DNA from: Siphlonurus alternatus
Lineage: Eukaryota > Arthropoda > Insecta > Ephemeroptera > Siphlonuridae
Reading direction: 5' to 3'
DNA: 64,000 bases
Assembly: GCA_949825025.1 (NCBI GenBank)
Contig: OX463783.1
Coordinates: 17,519,628 to 17,583,627 of the forward strand
Below the pieces are notes generated by a model. It did no database searches. It was not told the origin of the DNA and worked only from the letters and a program-made list of their open reading frames with translations. Positions 21,246 through 34,600 of the stretch are shown piece after piece; within the stretch, counting starts at the first letter, position 1, and every line of letters starts with the position of its first letter. Made by a program: the position numbers and the translations under genes.

Positions 21246-21602
21246 TATAACATCACTGGTTTTAATTCATAATCCTTATAATATGATTCCTTATGATAAT
21301 TTTTCAATAACATTTTAAAAATATTACGGTAAAAAATCTGGACAAAATAATAGCATGCAGCAATATTTTGTATCCTACATACTCTCTACTTTTTAATAAA
21401 AAAATAATAATTTTGTTTGTAATTGCCCCTCATTGAAAGTACTTTAATTTAAATCATAAAACCTGGAAAAACTTTTAAGCTGTTGCACTCCAGCATATTT
21501 ACATCTCATATTTGTGACTGCAGGTAAATGTTATAACTTGTTTTACGACGTCTTGTAGTTAAAAGCTAAAAATTATTTGCTTTAAGTAAATTATCAACAG
21601 TT

Positions 21603-21648
21603 AATAGGCCCGTTCGTACACCGAGCAGGGTTTACGAACAGGCCTATT
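21603..21648. mobile_element. MITE family H (AGGTCTGTTCGTAA), very short copy
   Basis: Arms AATAGGCCCGTTCGTA and TACGAACAGGCCTATT surround a 14-bp centre. Related copies lie at 50570-50628 and 60875-60993. It is probably an internally deleted inverted-repeat element reduced almost to its ends. Confidence 0.65.
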
Positions 21649-22217
21649 ATGTTTTAAATTGTGGGTTTTAAAATTACTATAAAGTCTAAATTCGTAATTA
21701 GGCATATTATGAACATCTTGGTTGCAGAAATTGTTGCATGCCTTCTAGGAGTACACATCAATTTATTCATGACCAGAAATACTTGGTACATGCCTATATA
21801 TAAGGTCTCAATTTTTAAAATTCACATAGGAAAACTTTATGATGAGGGTAGTATCCATTTTGAGCAAGGAGATTTTTAAACAAATTTAAGTCGTAATTTC
21901 TCGAACCAAAATTTTCTGTTGTAAAATACTACAATTTCTATATAAAAAATCTACGCATTTATATTTTATTCTATAATATACAATATATCGATTATATTTT
22001 AAATATAAAACACATTTACGGTTATTGGTTAATATAAAAATTATATATAAAGACTTAAAATGTGAAAATAAATAAAATGATATAAAAAATATACTTGTTT
22101 TAGATATAAATAAATATACATTTTTAACAATATTTGTAACGATTACTACATATAAGCAAAGTTTATATGATCATATTCTAGTCTAAGATTCATTGAGCTG
22201 GAAAACTAACCAACCTT

Positions 22218-23766
<1,549 letters not shown>

Positions 23767-24086
23767 AATGCAGTATCGACCTCGATTTTTTTTATTGCAG
23801 AAATAGAGAGAGCATGCAAAGTGATGCTACCTTGATTTTTTTCAGATTTTTTAGAGCCCGAGAACTATTTTTAAAAAATTATTGAAAGTTCTTTTTGCGA
23901 CGTCACGAGACGCCGCTCCTTGAGAAAAAGATAGGACTTGCCGCCTCGTGATGTCACAAAAAGGGCTTTCAATAATTTTTTAAAAATAGTTCCTGGACTC
24001 TAAAAAATCTGAAAAAAATCAGGGTAGCATAACTTTGCACGCTCTATCCATTTCTGCAATAAAAAAATTGATGTCGATACTCCATT
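23767..24086. mobile_element. MITE family C, copy 2
   Basis: About 320 bp from AATGCAGTATCGACCTCG to GATGTCGATACTCCATT, with TGATTTTTTTCAGATTTTTT arms and a centre containing GACGTCACGAGACGCCGCTC and CCGCCTCGTGATGTCAC. Full-length type. Lies in the last Rdl intron. Confidence 0.88.
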
Positions 24087-24109
24087 GCAAAAACTGTGTG
24101 GTAACATTC

Positions 24110-24161
24110 AAACACAAAAAGTGAGGCTAACTTTTGTTCTGTCCCGAGGTGTATACATTGA
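24110..24161. mobile_element. MITE family L terminal fragment
   Basis: GAGGCTAACTTTTGTTCTGT then CCCGAGGTGTATAC matches the right end of family L (TTCGTGG..TCCCGAGGTGTAC). With the family L-like stretch at about 23700-23740, it suggests one family L copy split by the family C element between them. Confidence 0.45.
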
Positions 24162-24642
24162 AGGAAACTTTAATAAATACTAATTAGTTTGACGTTAATT
24201 TAATTTATACTTTTTACTAATTAGCAGTAACAAAAAACTTTAATAAACATTTATTTTTATTGAAGGGATTATCATGAATATTATTTTTAATATTTTACTA
24301 TAAATCTTTTATAATTATCTTCTCTTTTTTTCCCCTCTCTTATAACACAATTTCTGTACAAAAACCACTTCAAAAGACCAAGAATACAAGGGGGAATTTA
24401 ACCTCTTTAACCGCCAATTTAAAATAAACCACGAAATACTTAAAATACGACAAGAGAAGCAAATTTGTTTTGTAAAGTAAAAGGTTTCTATATTAAGGAT
24501 CATGTATATACTTCACAAAAGAGTGAAAATAACGATTATACATACAAACATTTTAGATTTATTATCTTGTATATAAAAAAAAAATAACGTAAAACCCTTA
24601 TAGCTTTCTATGAAGATTTATTAATTCAATTCTTTATTCTTA

Positions 24643-24784
24643 AGCCATTATTACACGATACAATTTTTATAATTATTTCATACAATTTTTCCTCACTTCA
24701 TATGTTTCTATGGAGATAAATAAGTATTCTTATAATGAAAAATCAAAATCGTATGCAAAGTTGTACAGTGTAATATTATGAGCT
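24643..24784. mobile_element. MITE family G (AGCCGGTATTACACC), degraded copy
   Basis: Ends AGCCATTATTACACGATACA and TACAGTGTAATATTATGAGC are inverted repeats. The interior ATACAATTTTTCCTCACTTC and TCTATGGAGAT matches the better copies at 41976-42119 and 49442-49587. Confidence 0.55.
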
Positions 24785-24993
24785 TTAAATTATCATAAAT
24801 TATAAACAATGTCGTCCTGTGTTTTCCTTTTATTATCAGATATATACAACCATTTATACATAAATGGCTTATTAAATTTTTTATTCAAGTTTTATAGAGT
24901 TTGATACATCCACATGTATGGATGCATGGGCGTAGAGATGGTTGATAATATAACTACAAAATTAATGATAAGGATACTTTATGATTGAAATCA

Positions 24994-25070
24994 TTATAAT
25001 AATATTATAATATTAATATTAATATTAATATTAATATTAATATTAATATTATTATAATATTATAATATTA
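24994..25070. repeat. (AATATT)n palindromic microsatellite
   Basis: A run of TAATAT/AATATT units, symmetric about its centre, flanked by ATTATAATATT on both sides. It would form a strong A/T hairpin. Confidence 0.9.
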
Positions 25071-25662
25071 GCATCGTATTGAAATAATTATTATATTATA
25101 TTTCAAATGTCAGATATCAATATTATATTATAAAAGGTCATGATACAAAGTTGACTTAAAATGTCATTGAAATTACAATATTAAATATAAAAATACACAT
25201 TTTTTTAAAGCTGATAAAAAACAAAGGTCAATACATTATCAATTTATTTCTGCTTTGCAGTTTCAAATTTTCATTGTTTTAAATGTAATTTAAAATGCTA
25301 TACAAAAATGGAAATTGATGTTATGCTAAAAATTACTTACGTTTAAAAAATCATAATTTAAAATTAATTTTCTATTACATAATAGACAGCTATGTTTTCT
25401 GTACAGTTGAAAACTAATATGGAGAGGAATTATTATCATGAAAAGTTAGAAATTCTGCCTCGATTATTTCAATTCAAAATTGCGTTAGTAGTAATCTAGA
25501 TTGAGAGTAGAAAAAGTTATGAGTGCTCTTCAAAGTTTTGAATTCAGCATTATGCAATATATCAGACCTACGACCCCTTGAGAAATTCATTAACTTTTTT
25601 TTAGTAATAAAACCCAAAATAGTTTTGTGTATTTCAACCGAGTACATAGTTATATGAGTAAA

Positions 25663-25663
<1 letters not shown>

Positions 25664-25694
<31 letters not shown>

Positions 25695-25708
25695 TTTTTT
25701 TTTTTTAG
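25664..25708. repeat. (AT)n followed by T run
   Basis: About 27 bp of AT repeats, then a T-rich run ending TTTTTTTAG. It resembles a splice acceptor, but no Rdl-like or other recognisable exon follows. Confidence 0.8.
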
Positions 25709-25933
25709 TTGTACGTGACAAAATCGGTAATCTTTCAGCTGAAACAGCAAGCTATGTACCTTTTAACTTTTTTTATTTCATAAGGTGTATTTTACGTTTA
25801 TTAATAATAATGAATAATAATAATATAATATATAATAATATATAAATTTACAATTTGATCCAGTTTTTATTTAAAATAAAATCCCAGGACCAAAATAATG
25901 TGTATCTTTGGTACCTTATTAATTTTGTTATAC

Positions 25934-26091
25934 CTTGGTATTTGTGTACATTCTACTGCGCAGGATTTGCGCACTAGCTTGCTTGCCCAGGCAGCATCAG
26001 GCTGGGCGTTTTCTTCAGAATAATCGATATTAGCAGCTGCAGAGTTCGCAGCAACTCCGACACCAGAACAGCCGTTGCTGCTACCTCTTTT
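25934..26091 (-). other. GC-richer possible unidentified exon, minus strand
   Basis: On the minus strand an acceptor-like TTCGTGTTCTAG is followed by one open frame, KRGSSNGCSGVGVAANSAAA then NIDYSEENAQPDAAWASKLV and RKSCAVECTQIP, up to a donor-like CCAAG/GTATAAC. The stretch is about half G+C in a background near one quarter, which is why it stands out. I do not recognise the peptide. It could be an exon of a gene nested antisense in the last Rdl intron, a fragment of a transposon or processed copy, or chance. No neighbouring exons were identified. Confidence 0.25.
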
Positions 26092-26360
26092 CTAGAACAC
26101 GAATATCATAACACATTGGCGATAATTTGTAATAGATATAAACTTGTTAAATCACATATACATGCAAATCGATCGAGAGAATGTTTTAAAAGAAATATAT
26201 ACATGAAACTTTTACTGGTCGAAGAGAATTATTTTGCATGCATAGACACAATTTTATTATTGCAAAAAAATTCGTGGGAATTATTACAATTGATAAATAT
26301 TTTTTTATTGTTATTTTTTGGAAATAAAATTTGCGTACTCCAGTTTTTTAAAAGCTATAA

Positions 26361-26501
26361 AGGGGCATTCACAAAGCCCTAAGGCCACATTTAGGGCTCG
26401 ATAATTTAAAGCCCGATTTTAGGCATGCTTTTTAGACCCAAAATTTCTGGTCTTAAATTATCGAGCCCTAAATGTGGCCTTAAGACTTTGCGAATGCCCC
26501 T
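26361..26501. mobile_element. MITE family D (AGGGGCATTCACAAAG), copy 1
   Basis: A 141-bp near-perfect palindrome from AGGGGCATTCACAAAGCCCT to the matching CTTTGCGAATGCCCCT, with GGCCACATTTAGGGCTCGAT in the arm. The flanks give a 5-bp duplication TATAA. A copy of exactly the same length is at 54101-54241. Confidence 0.88.
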
Positions 26502-27542
26502 TATAATAACGTAATGCGCTTTAAAACAAAACTGCAAGCTAAATGCTGGAAACAGAACTTTCAAGAAAGAGGATATCTCAAACATAAGGAATATTATAAA
26601 ATATATTGCAATAAAGTCCATCAAGAGTAAAAATCTTATTATATGATACAGTAAATGATATCATAAACGTTATATTAATAATTTGTTATTACCATATATA
26701 TTTATAAATAATATTACTTGTTTTTATTGTTAATTTTTTAAAGACTTCTTTTCTAAGGACTAAAATAATATAACCATGGTTAGTAAATACAATTTCAGTT
26801 ATAGATATTGAAACTATGTATATGCTTAAAAAGTGCCTCATAGCTAAAATATCATAATTCACATTTATGTAATTTATTTTTTTATGAATAGTGTTTCTTT
26901 TAAATGCTATTTTAACCTTATTTTAGTATTTTTATAAACTATAAGGTAGCAGTAAAATTGCTTTGAAAAATTTCACTTGCATACCAAAAATATCATAATT
27001 TAAAATGTATGTTCCAGTAAATGAAACAAACAAGTTTACTGTGACCTAAAAAATAAGCAGCACGGCTTGTTGACCTAAAACGTTGTGTAACTTCCTTTTA
27101 ATTTCAATTAGTACACTCAATCATACATGACCAAAATGTGTCAATTGACCCAAAATATTAAAGAATCAAAACTAAATCAATCATTAAATATACTGTATAT
27201 TTACGCCTTGGAGGTAGACAACTAAACATTAAAACGTGGATTCGACCAACTATATGGTTGTTCCTAAAAGGTACACGTTTATAATATAATAACTACAAAC
27301 GTGGAACTGCATGGTTGCATGGACACCCATGTTACAGTATAAGGCGAAAAACAGATATGTTAATCAAATAAAGATTACAAACGCAGTTACCAAATTACAG
27401 CAAGTCCTTAATAAATCTTAATTTAAACATAATAAACTTTACCCCTACCATGTTTGTTATGAAGACGTGATGAACTTCAAATTTTTTGGAATGTACTTTC
27501 TCACCCAAAATTTCAAAACTGTATATATTTGTTTTAAAATCA
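26502..27542. other. Rdl intron, no gene; fragment of a TCAA-tailed repeat
   Basis: AT-rich intron. At 27126-27157, CATGACCAAAATGTGTCAAT then TGACCCAAAATA matches 39489-39520, where it is followed by (TCAA)n. 27461-27540 contains CTCACCCAAAATTTCAAAAC, as in family L interiors. Confidence 0.45.
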
Positions 27543-27909
27543 TGCAAGGGTAAATTATGTCATTGTTATTGGCGTCATAAAGTTAGTGCGAACCTAGTGG
27601 TAACTGCTGGAACTACGTGTGTCTGGCGAGGATTGCTGGCATTGCTGTATATTATTAACATTGTAAAATCATGTAAATGCTCCGTCAGCAGCCACAGCAT
27701 GATTTTACAGAAATGACAACACCATAATTAGTTGTTAAATATTTTCGGACAAATATAAAAAAAATATTTCAACGTCGTTAGTGATTTCATTCCTAAAAAT
27801 TTGATAATTTTTGTGATTCTCCCCATGCTATATATAGGTATTGCCGTATCCTCGATTCAAAGAGCAAAATTTTCAGAAGTCAGCGCCATCTCTTGGTCCT
27901 TTATGTCCT
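27543..27909 (+). repeat. Dispersed repeat I abutting the last Rdl exon
   Basis: About 365 bp that recurs in inverse orientation at 46541-46906. Shared landmarks are GGCGTCATAAAGTTAGT, ACCTAGTGGTAACTG, GTAAAATCATGTAAATG, TGATTCTCCCCATGCTATA and GCGCCATCTCTTGGTCCTTT. No terminal inverted repeat was seen. It ends 60 bp before the exon at 27970, so the splice branch region lies at its edge. Confidence 0.85.
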
Positions 27910-27969
27910 AACTAATATTATGTTATAAAGCAGAGACCTCTTGTAAGGGATGATTGACCTTTGTTCTAG

Positions 27970-28323
27970 GAGGTGCGCTTCAAGGTTCACGATCCAAAAG
28001 CTCATTCCAAAGGTGGAACTTTGGAAAATACAGTAAATGGACGAGCTGATGAAGAGACTGGTGGAGGAGGAGGTGGAGGGGGTGGAGGGGGTGGACCACC
28101 AGGAGGAGGTCCCCCAGGAGGTCCCCCAGGACCCCAACATCTTCTTCATCCTGGCAAAGATATCAACAAATTATACGGAATCACACCAAGCGATATTGAT
28201 AAATACTCAAGAATTGTGTTTCCAGTTTGTTTTGTGTGTTTTAACTTAATGTACTGGATCATATATCTACATATAAGTGACGTTGTAGCAGATGACTTGG
28301 TGTTACTAGAAGAAGATAAATAA
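27970..28323 (+). CDS. Rdl: Rdl terminal exon: M3-M4 loop, M4 and stop
   Basis: The last coding exon gives 117 residues. [20 protein letters not shown] is a conserved RDL loop motif. It is followed by a run of 12 glycines with [14 protein letters not shown], then [20 protein letters not shown], the M4 helix ([20 protein letters not shown]) and a short extracellular tail, [15 protein letters not shown], then TAA. It starts in phase 0 after TTGTTCTAG and joins HAPKQT of the previous exon directly. The Gly-rich part is encoded by GGA/GGT/GGG repeats (about 28060-28125) and is likely length-variable. [19 protein letters not shown] is nearly invariant in insect RDL, which makes the identification firm. 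Confidence 0.97.
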   Translation, partial: EVRFKVHDPKAHSKGGTLENTVNGRADEETGGGGGGGGGGGGPPGGGPPGGPPGPQHLLHPGKDINKLYGITPSDIDKYSRIVFPVCFVCFNLMYWIIYLHISDVVADDLVLLEEDK

Positions 28324-31300
28324 AAAAAAAGTTAAAAAAAGTAATAATAAAAACTATAATTAAAAAAAAATGATATTAATTAAAAAAAATAAATCATCGC
28401 ATTTTATTCTTACTACAAGATGGTCTGTAATATTTAAATATATTATATATTAAAAAACACATTTTTAGCAATAATAATATAACAATTATATAAAAAAAAA
28501 ATATGAAAAATCAGCACTTTTTATAATAATGTTAATTATAATAATTTTTTAGTAAAGAAGTAGTTGTGTAATTCATAAAAAATTGTTACAAATTTCATTA
28601 CTTCTAAAAATGTTAATTTTCCCTTCATATATTATTTCGCTGATATTTAATTAAGTACAATATAATTTTCAGTACAATTTATTTTCATCATTTATTTATT
28701 TTGCAACTATATTTGCACATATTAACAAAACAAAAACAGTCTCACAAAAATTTAAACGCTTTATAAATAAAAAAAAAAAACAAGTTTAGAGTATTTTACA
28801 ATACTAAAAATAGAACATAACTGTGACTTAAAAATAAACTTTTCAAGAGAAAAAAAAAGAAAAATATCTTCCAAAAATCTGTGTTTTTTTAGATTTCATA
28901 GACTCGCACAAGAAGAAAAAAAAAATATCTATCAAAAATAATAACAAACACAAATGTGGTTAATTGATTCTTTTAATCATCAAAAAGATCATTCATTGTT
29001 TAAATTATTTATTTAATATTGTTCATGTATAAATAAATTTTATTTAAAAATGCACACTATTATCAACAACAAAAAAAATACTCACTCTATAGAGATGTCT
29101 CTATATTTAATCATTGTTAAATTTTACATATTATATAATAACAAAATTGTTCATTTAGTAAATTAACAATAAGCATATATTTAGTAAATTATACTATGAT
29201 AAAAAATATTATAATTAAAGTTATACTTCAGTAGAAATAATTTGTTAATTATGAGCTAATAATTTATTTATATAATATAAAAAAAAATGCAACAAATCTT
29301 TGCTTTGAAAATGTATTGTTAAAACAAATTAACATATATAATATAATAGTAATTAAATATATTTATAAAACATGTTGTCCATTTATTGAATTTTATATAT
29401 TATAAAAAAATGTATGTATTATATCAAACGCAAAGATTTGTTGGTATTATATTAAATGCTTCCTGACATTTAATTTTATTAATTATGGCAGGCCCATTTT
29501 ATTTAATAGAAAATCTTCATATACAAAGTATCAATAGAACTTAAACTATAATGTATGATTATTTTACTTAACTATTTCCAAGCTTTTTTTGATAAAAAGT
29601 TCGGAATAAAACGTGTTAATTAAAACAAAACAAAAATATTATAAATAGTTAATATTACAAAAGCCCTTTTAAACAGTTATATTAAATATCTCAAATACAC
29701 TGCCCTCCCTTTTTAAAATAATAATTAATTATAATTTTTATTTATATTAAAGTATTAATTTTCTTCACATTTGCAAAAAAAAAAAAAAGTATTTTACTGT
29801 ATAGCACTAATAATGATAAAAAAATAACATTAAACTTAAAAAAAAAACTTAAATAAAAATTATGATACAAATGATGTAGCAAAATATAATTTACATTCCT
29901 CTCTCAGGGAACACACGAAACAAAATTTTGTGCCTCTTAAAAATAAAATTTCAGGTTGTTTATCCATCAATTTTATATTTACAAACTTCTTTTTGGCTTA
30001 ATGTTATTCTAATTCTTTTGAATGCTGTTATACTCATTTATAAATTAGCATGTTTTTTTTCTAAGTTTAATTTATTAAAACTATTACTTAAAATTTATAG
30101 TATTCACAAATTGGATAGTCTGTATAAAATTTTGTTACTGGAATTATTTATAAATTCGAGTTTTATTTTTCAAATATTTCTTTCATCGAAATCAACAGAA
30201 AATTTACTGTGACGTCATAGGCATGTAAAATGTTACCTATCTTTGTTTGTTACGTCACATGAATATGACGTCACAGTATTTTGCAACATGATTTTGATTA
30301 AAAAAATAGAAAAAAAAATTCATTGATATAAAACTCATTCGCAATAATATTTCTCATGCACCTCTCCAATTCAATATCTTATACTATAAATTTTGTTTTT
30401 AAAGCTAACAACATTTAAGTAATTTTATTTAATACAGTGATGTAATATTTCTCTGAAGTTCTAAGAGGTAAAAATTGACAAAAATCTCAAAAATAGCTTT
30501 TGGATACTTCAAGGAAATATTATTATTAGAATGTATTATGATGTAACTATTTAAAGTAAATTGTTCTTTCTTTAATGGACAATTTATGTTAGCTGAGTTG
30601 TGCAGTTGAATTTGTGAATTGAATTATAAATATTTATTAATGCTTAATTTTTGTATTTATACTTATATTTCAGTATAGATAATTACAAATAAAATAGGCA
30701 ATCTTGTGTTTAAGATATTCAAGAATGTTTATTTTAATTTGGAATCAACTACGTGCTAAATGTACAAGGATTATATATTTTCCAATACATTTACAATTGA
30801 AAAATATATCATTTTATGAACATTTAGGAGAGTGTAAAATAATATTTTTGACATTGTTGTCTCTATATTATCATTAACAGTTTTTTTATTACAACTGAAA
30901 ATATAGACATCATGTACTCAAAAATTTATTTTTATATACTCGATTTTACAAAAATTTATTACAAAAATTAATCATTATTAAAATATAAGATCTTGAAATA
31001 AAATTAACATCTTCAACTATCTTCATTTGAAAGTCTGCAAATTTTAATAAACATATATTACATTATCTATTGTTGTTACTGTTAAACATTGTTTCATTTC
31101 ATTTTGTAATATCTGGTTGCTAATCTAAAACATACTCACTTTATCTTCATTGTTCCTATATTAATAAATCTTTCTTCTTCTCTACGTATTGCATATATTA
31201 CTTAAAAATAATACATTTTTATCTATACAAGCACTATTATTTTGACATAATTAAAATTCAAGTCAATATAAGGGTATTATATTCTAAATAAAACCCTGCC

Positions 31301-31490
31301 ATTCATTGGCTGGAAATTTCAACTCAAATGATATTTCTATAATAACATTGTTATAGTTAATAAGGTGATTTGATTTTAATTATTGTTAAAAGATATAGTA
31401 CAAATTTCTTATTTTAAAGTAGTTTCTGAAATGCAGTGCTTTTTGTCTTCTTACTTATATTCTCTCAGTCTTTACAGAGAATTATATATA
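28324..31490 (+). other. Rdl 3' UTR and downstream AT-rich DNA
   Basis: The stop codon is followed directly by A-rich sequence. A candidate polyadenylation signal AATAAA lies at 28388-28393, and many more AATAAA-like strings follow, so the true 3' end cannot be placed. No other gene recognised. 29928-30212 is an open frame with no recognisable content. Confidence 0.5.
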
Positions 31491-31637
31491 GGGCGCGATT
31501 CACGAAGCAGTTAGTCAGGTTTCTAACCACGTTTAGCTTAACCACATTTGACTAAGTGGTTTAACACGTAAAACAAGTATAGTTAAATTAGTTAAACGTG
31601 GTTAGAAACCTGGCTAACTGCTTCATGAATCGCACCC
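31491..31637. mobile_element. MITE family A, copy 2
   Basis: A 147-bp palindrome from GGGCGCGATTCACGAAGCAG to CTGCTTCATGAATCGCACCC, with AACCACGTTTAGCTTAACCA and TAAACGTGGTTAGAAACC inside. Terminal GGGYGCGATTC is shared with the copy at 57340. Confidence 0.9.
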
Positions 31638-34600
31638 ATAGTATATAATTTCTATATATCTCTATGTAGAGTTTCTTAATTTAAATTTTCGTAACTTCCA
31701 TAAGTAGGAATCCGATTTACTTTATAGTTTATTCTTAATTCTTCTACTCTATTTGCTTATTTTCAATGTTTCTTCTTCTTATGCTTATTGTATCAATATA
31801 TTGTTGTTGTTGTCTTTATTTTCATTTTATTAAATGCATGAATTTTAATAACATCATACAACAAGTACATATTACAATTCTAAAAAAATAATAAAAATTC
31901 ATCAACAAAATTTATCAAATAATATATTTGTATCATAATTTTTATTTAAAAAAAATTACAAGTCGTGTCAATTCTAAATTTTATATTAAAACTAAAAAAA
32001 AAAAAGGGAACGAGAATATTTAAATAAAATATTTATATCTCGTTTTGTTCCTATATATAAAAAAAAAAACAGTACTCATCTCTCCTTCCCATGCTTATAT
32101 ATTAAAAAAAAAAAAAACACATATTAACATTAAAAACTCACAGCGAAAACTTTCTAATGTATATAATAGTAATAATAATAATAAACAATACAAGTTATCA
32201 CAGTCATATAAATAATAATTATTAAAAATAAATGCGAGTTTATTTGTTATAGTTAATTGTGTTAAATTAGAGCAAAGGTTATCAATTATTATATAAAAAA
32301 AATAGAACTAAGAATTATAGTTGGACTGAGATATGATAAATAATAGGGCTGTAAAAAGGTTTTATTATGTAAAAAAAACATGAGATATTAAAAAAAAAAA
32401 AAAGTTGTATAAAAAAGTGACATGTTGTCCCGTCCTTTCTCGGCTCAAAAAAAAAAAAAAAAATGAAAAAAATCAATTTTAAATAAACTAAATCCGAGAT
32501 ACTGTTGATGGTAACCATAGATTGAATGATTGCTAAATTAAGTAATTAATTAAAAATATATTTGATCGGCGCGCAAATCTTATTATTCAAATAATATTTC
32601 ATAATGATGTTAATTATAGTATATGTCACAAAAAAACATTATTATCATTAAAATGCTTCCATATATTGCACTTAAAATCATACTTTATTAAATAAAAAGA
32701 ACCAAATTTATAATATTATTATTTGCATAAAAATAATTTTTTTAGTTGGATCACTTAAGTCTTCCTAAATAAATGATCCAGTTATCAATATATTTATAAC
32801 CAAAATTATTTAAAAAAATATATATATAATTATAAATTATACTAAATTAAACATCATTTAAGAAATATTATTTTGAATTATTAGAGGTATATATTAAAAA
32901 AAGAAAGAAAATATAATTAAAAATATTGTAATAAAATCCAGCTCAAGTAAAAAATAAACGAATTATTACAATATTTATAATTTATTACTATAAATATTTA
33001 AAATAAAAAAATACCTCTTTTTATTATAAAATAGAATTAAATATTATTATCATGTATTTGTAACAGTAAGATTAATATATATTTAACATTTTAAGCATTG
33101 CTCAATCCATATTAAAAAAAAACTCTGAATTATTAATTTATTATTATGTATAGTGCTAAAGAATATTTATTAGTTATATTTTTATTAAAAAAAAATGTTA
33201 AATTATTTGTTCTTTGGCACTTACTTAAACTCTATACTTGAATGCACATTCCAAATGATATTGAATAATAGCTAATATAATCACAAGCAAATTTTCAAAA
33301 CACATGTTTCAAACTTTTATCATTATTATATATAATATATATATATATTAAAAAAATGGTGTTAGTTAAAAATTTTATGTTATTATATATAAATAATTTC
33401 ATTATAAATGAACACTGCGCCACTCGAAAAAAAAAAGATGAAACTTTTATAGGAACTGCAAGTTGAGAAGATGATATTAAAAGTGTTGAACAGTGTAGAA
33501 GGGACATCTGTGAAATATTATAGAAAATATAGAATAAATGAAAAACCGTACTAATAATAATAAATACTAAAATTCTAAACATGAAAAAAAAAAAAATGAA
33601 CTTTACATAAAAAAAGGGGCACATTTTTATGTGCATAGGAAAAAAGCATTAAATAGATTATGAAGTAAGAAAAAAATGTTATTTAATACTTCAGTATGTT
33701 GCAATATTGCGATTATATGCTTTTAAATGTTAAAAGCTATATATAAAAAGAATGCTTGTGATTAAAAAGTGAATAAGTGAAATGCTTATTTAAAAAAAGT
33801 GTGTGAAAATATTGTGTAAATATGTTTATCTGTTCCTTTTCGACACTTAACACAAAAATGAAAAAAATATATATATAAAAATAAAAAAAAAATCTGTTAC
33901 TTGTTTAGACACGATATAATTAAGCTATTAAATATAGTTTAAAAAATAAAACGGGGGTAAAAATGTTAGTTAAAAAAATAGGATTAAGGGATAAGGCAAT
34001 GGGGATATTTTTTAAATAAAATAATTACAAAAAAATGTAATATTAATAACATAATTTTAAATAAGAACTAATAGAGCAAAGAAAAAGTTGTAAAAGAAAA
34101 TATATTAAATTATATTTAATGAAATTGCTCATGACTCGATATTCTAAAAAAACAAAAAATGGACACTTATTGATGTTGTTGTATGACAAATTTGTGTTTT
34201 TCCTATGAAAAATGCTTTATATAATATTAAATTTCATTAAAACGATAAAATCCCCCTGTAAAAAAACAAACAAGTAAAACAGTGTATTTTATTTCGATAA
34301 AAATGGTGTTCTTAAAAGATATTCTTCCAAGATTTCTCAATTTTAATTACTTATACATTTGTATGCTTATTGTAAATTGGTATAAATTATATTATATGCA
34401 ATTAAAAAAAATGAAAATACTTCCAAGTATTGAAATAAACATTTGCCAACTTTTGAGAGGAATTAAAATTATGATTAATTTTAAAAGTAATTTTCTATCT
34501 TTGAATCTATCGTTTTAAAATGACATCAAATGGAAAAACAACATCAATTTTATGTTAATAGTTAACTTATTTCACTTCAATGATTTTAGCTTAAATTTGA

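Noticed and set aside
25664..25845. Exon-like stretch after a T run ending in TTTTTTTAG
   Set aside because: The following open frame has no similarity to Rdl or to any family I know; the T run is next to an (AT)n repeat.
27901..28149. Minus-strand Ser/Thr-rich frame opposite the last Rdl exon, and an overlapping plus frame at 28037-28249
   Set aside because: Shadows of the Rdl glycine-rich exon.
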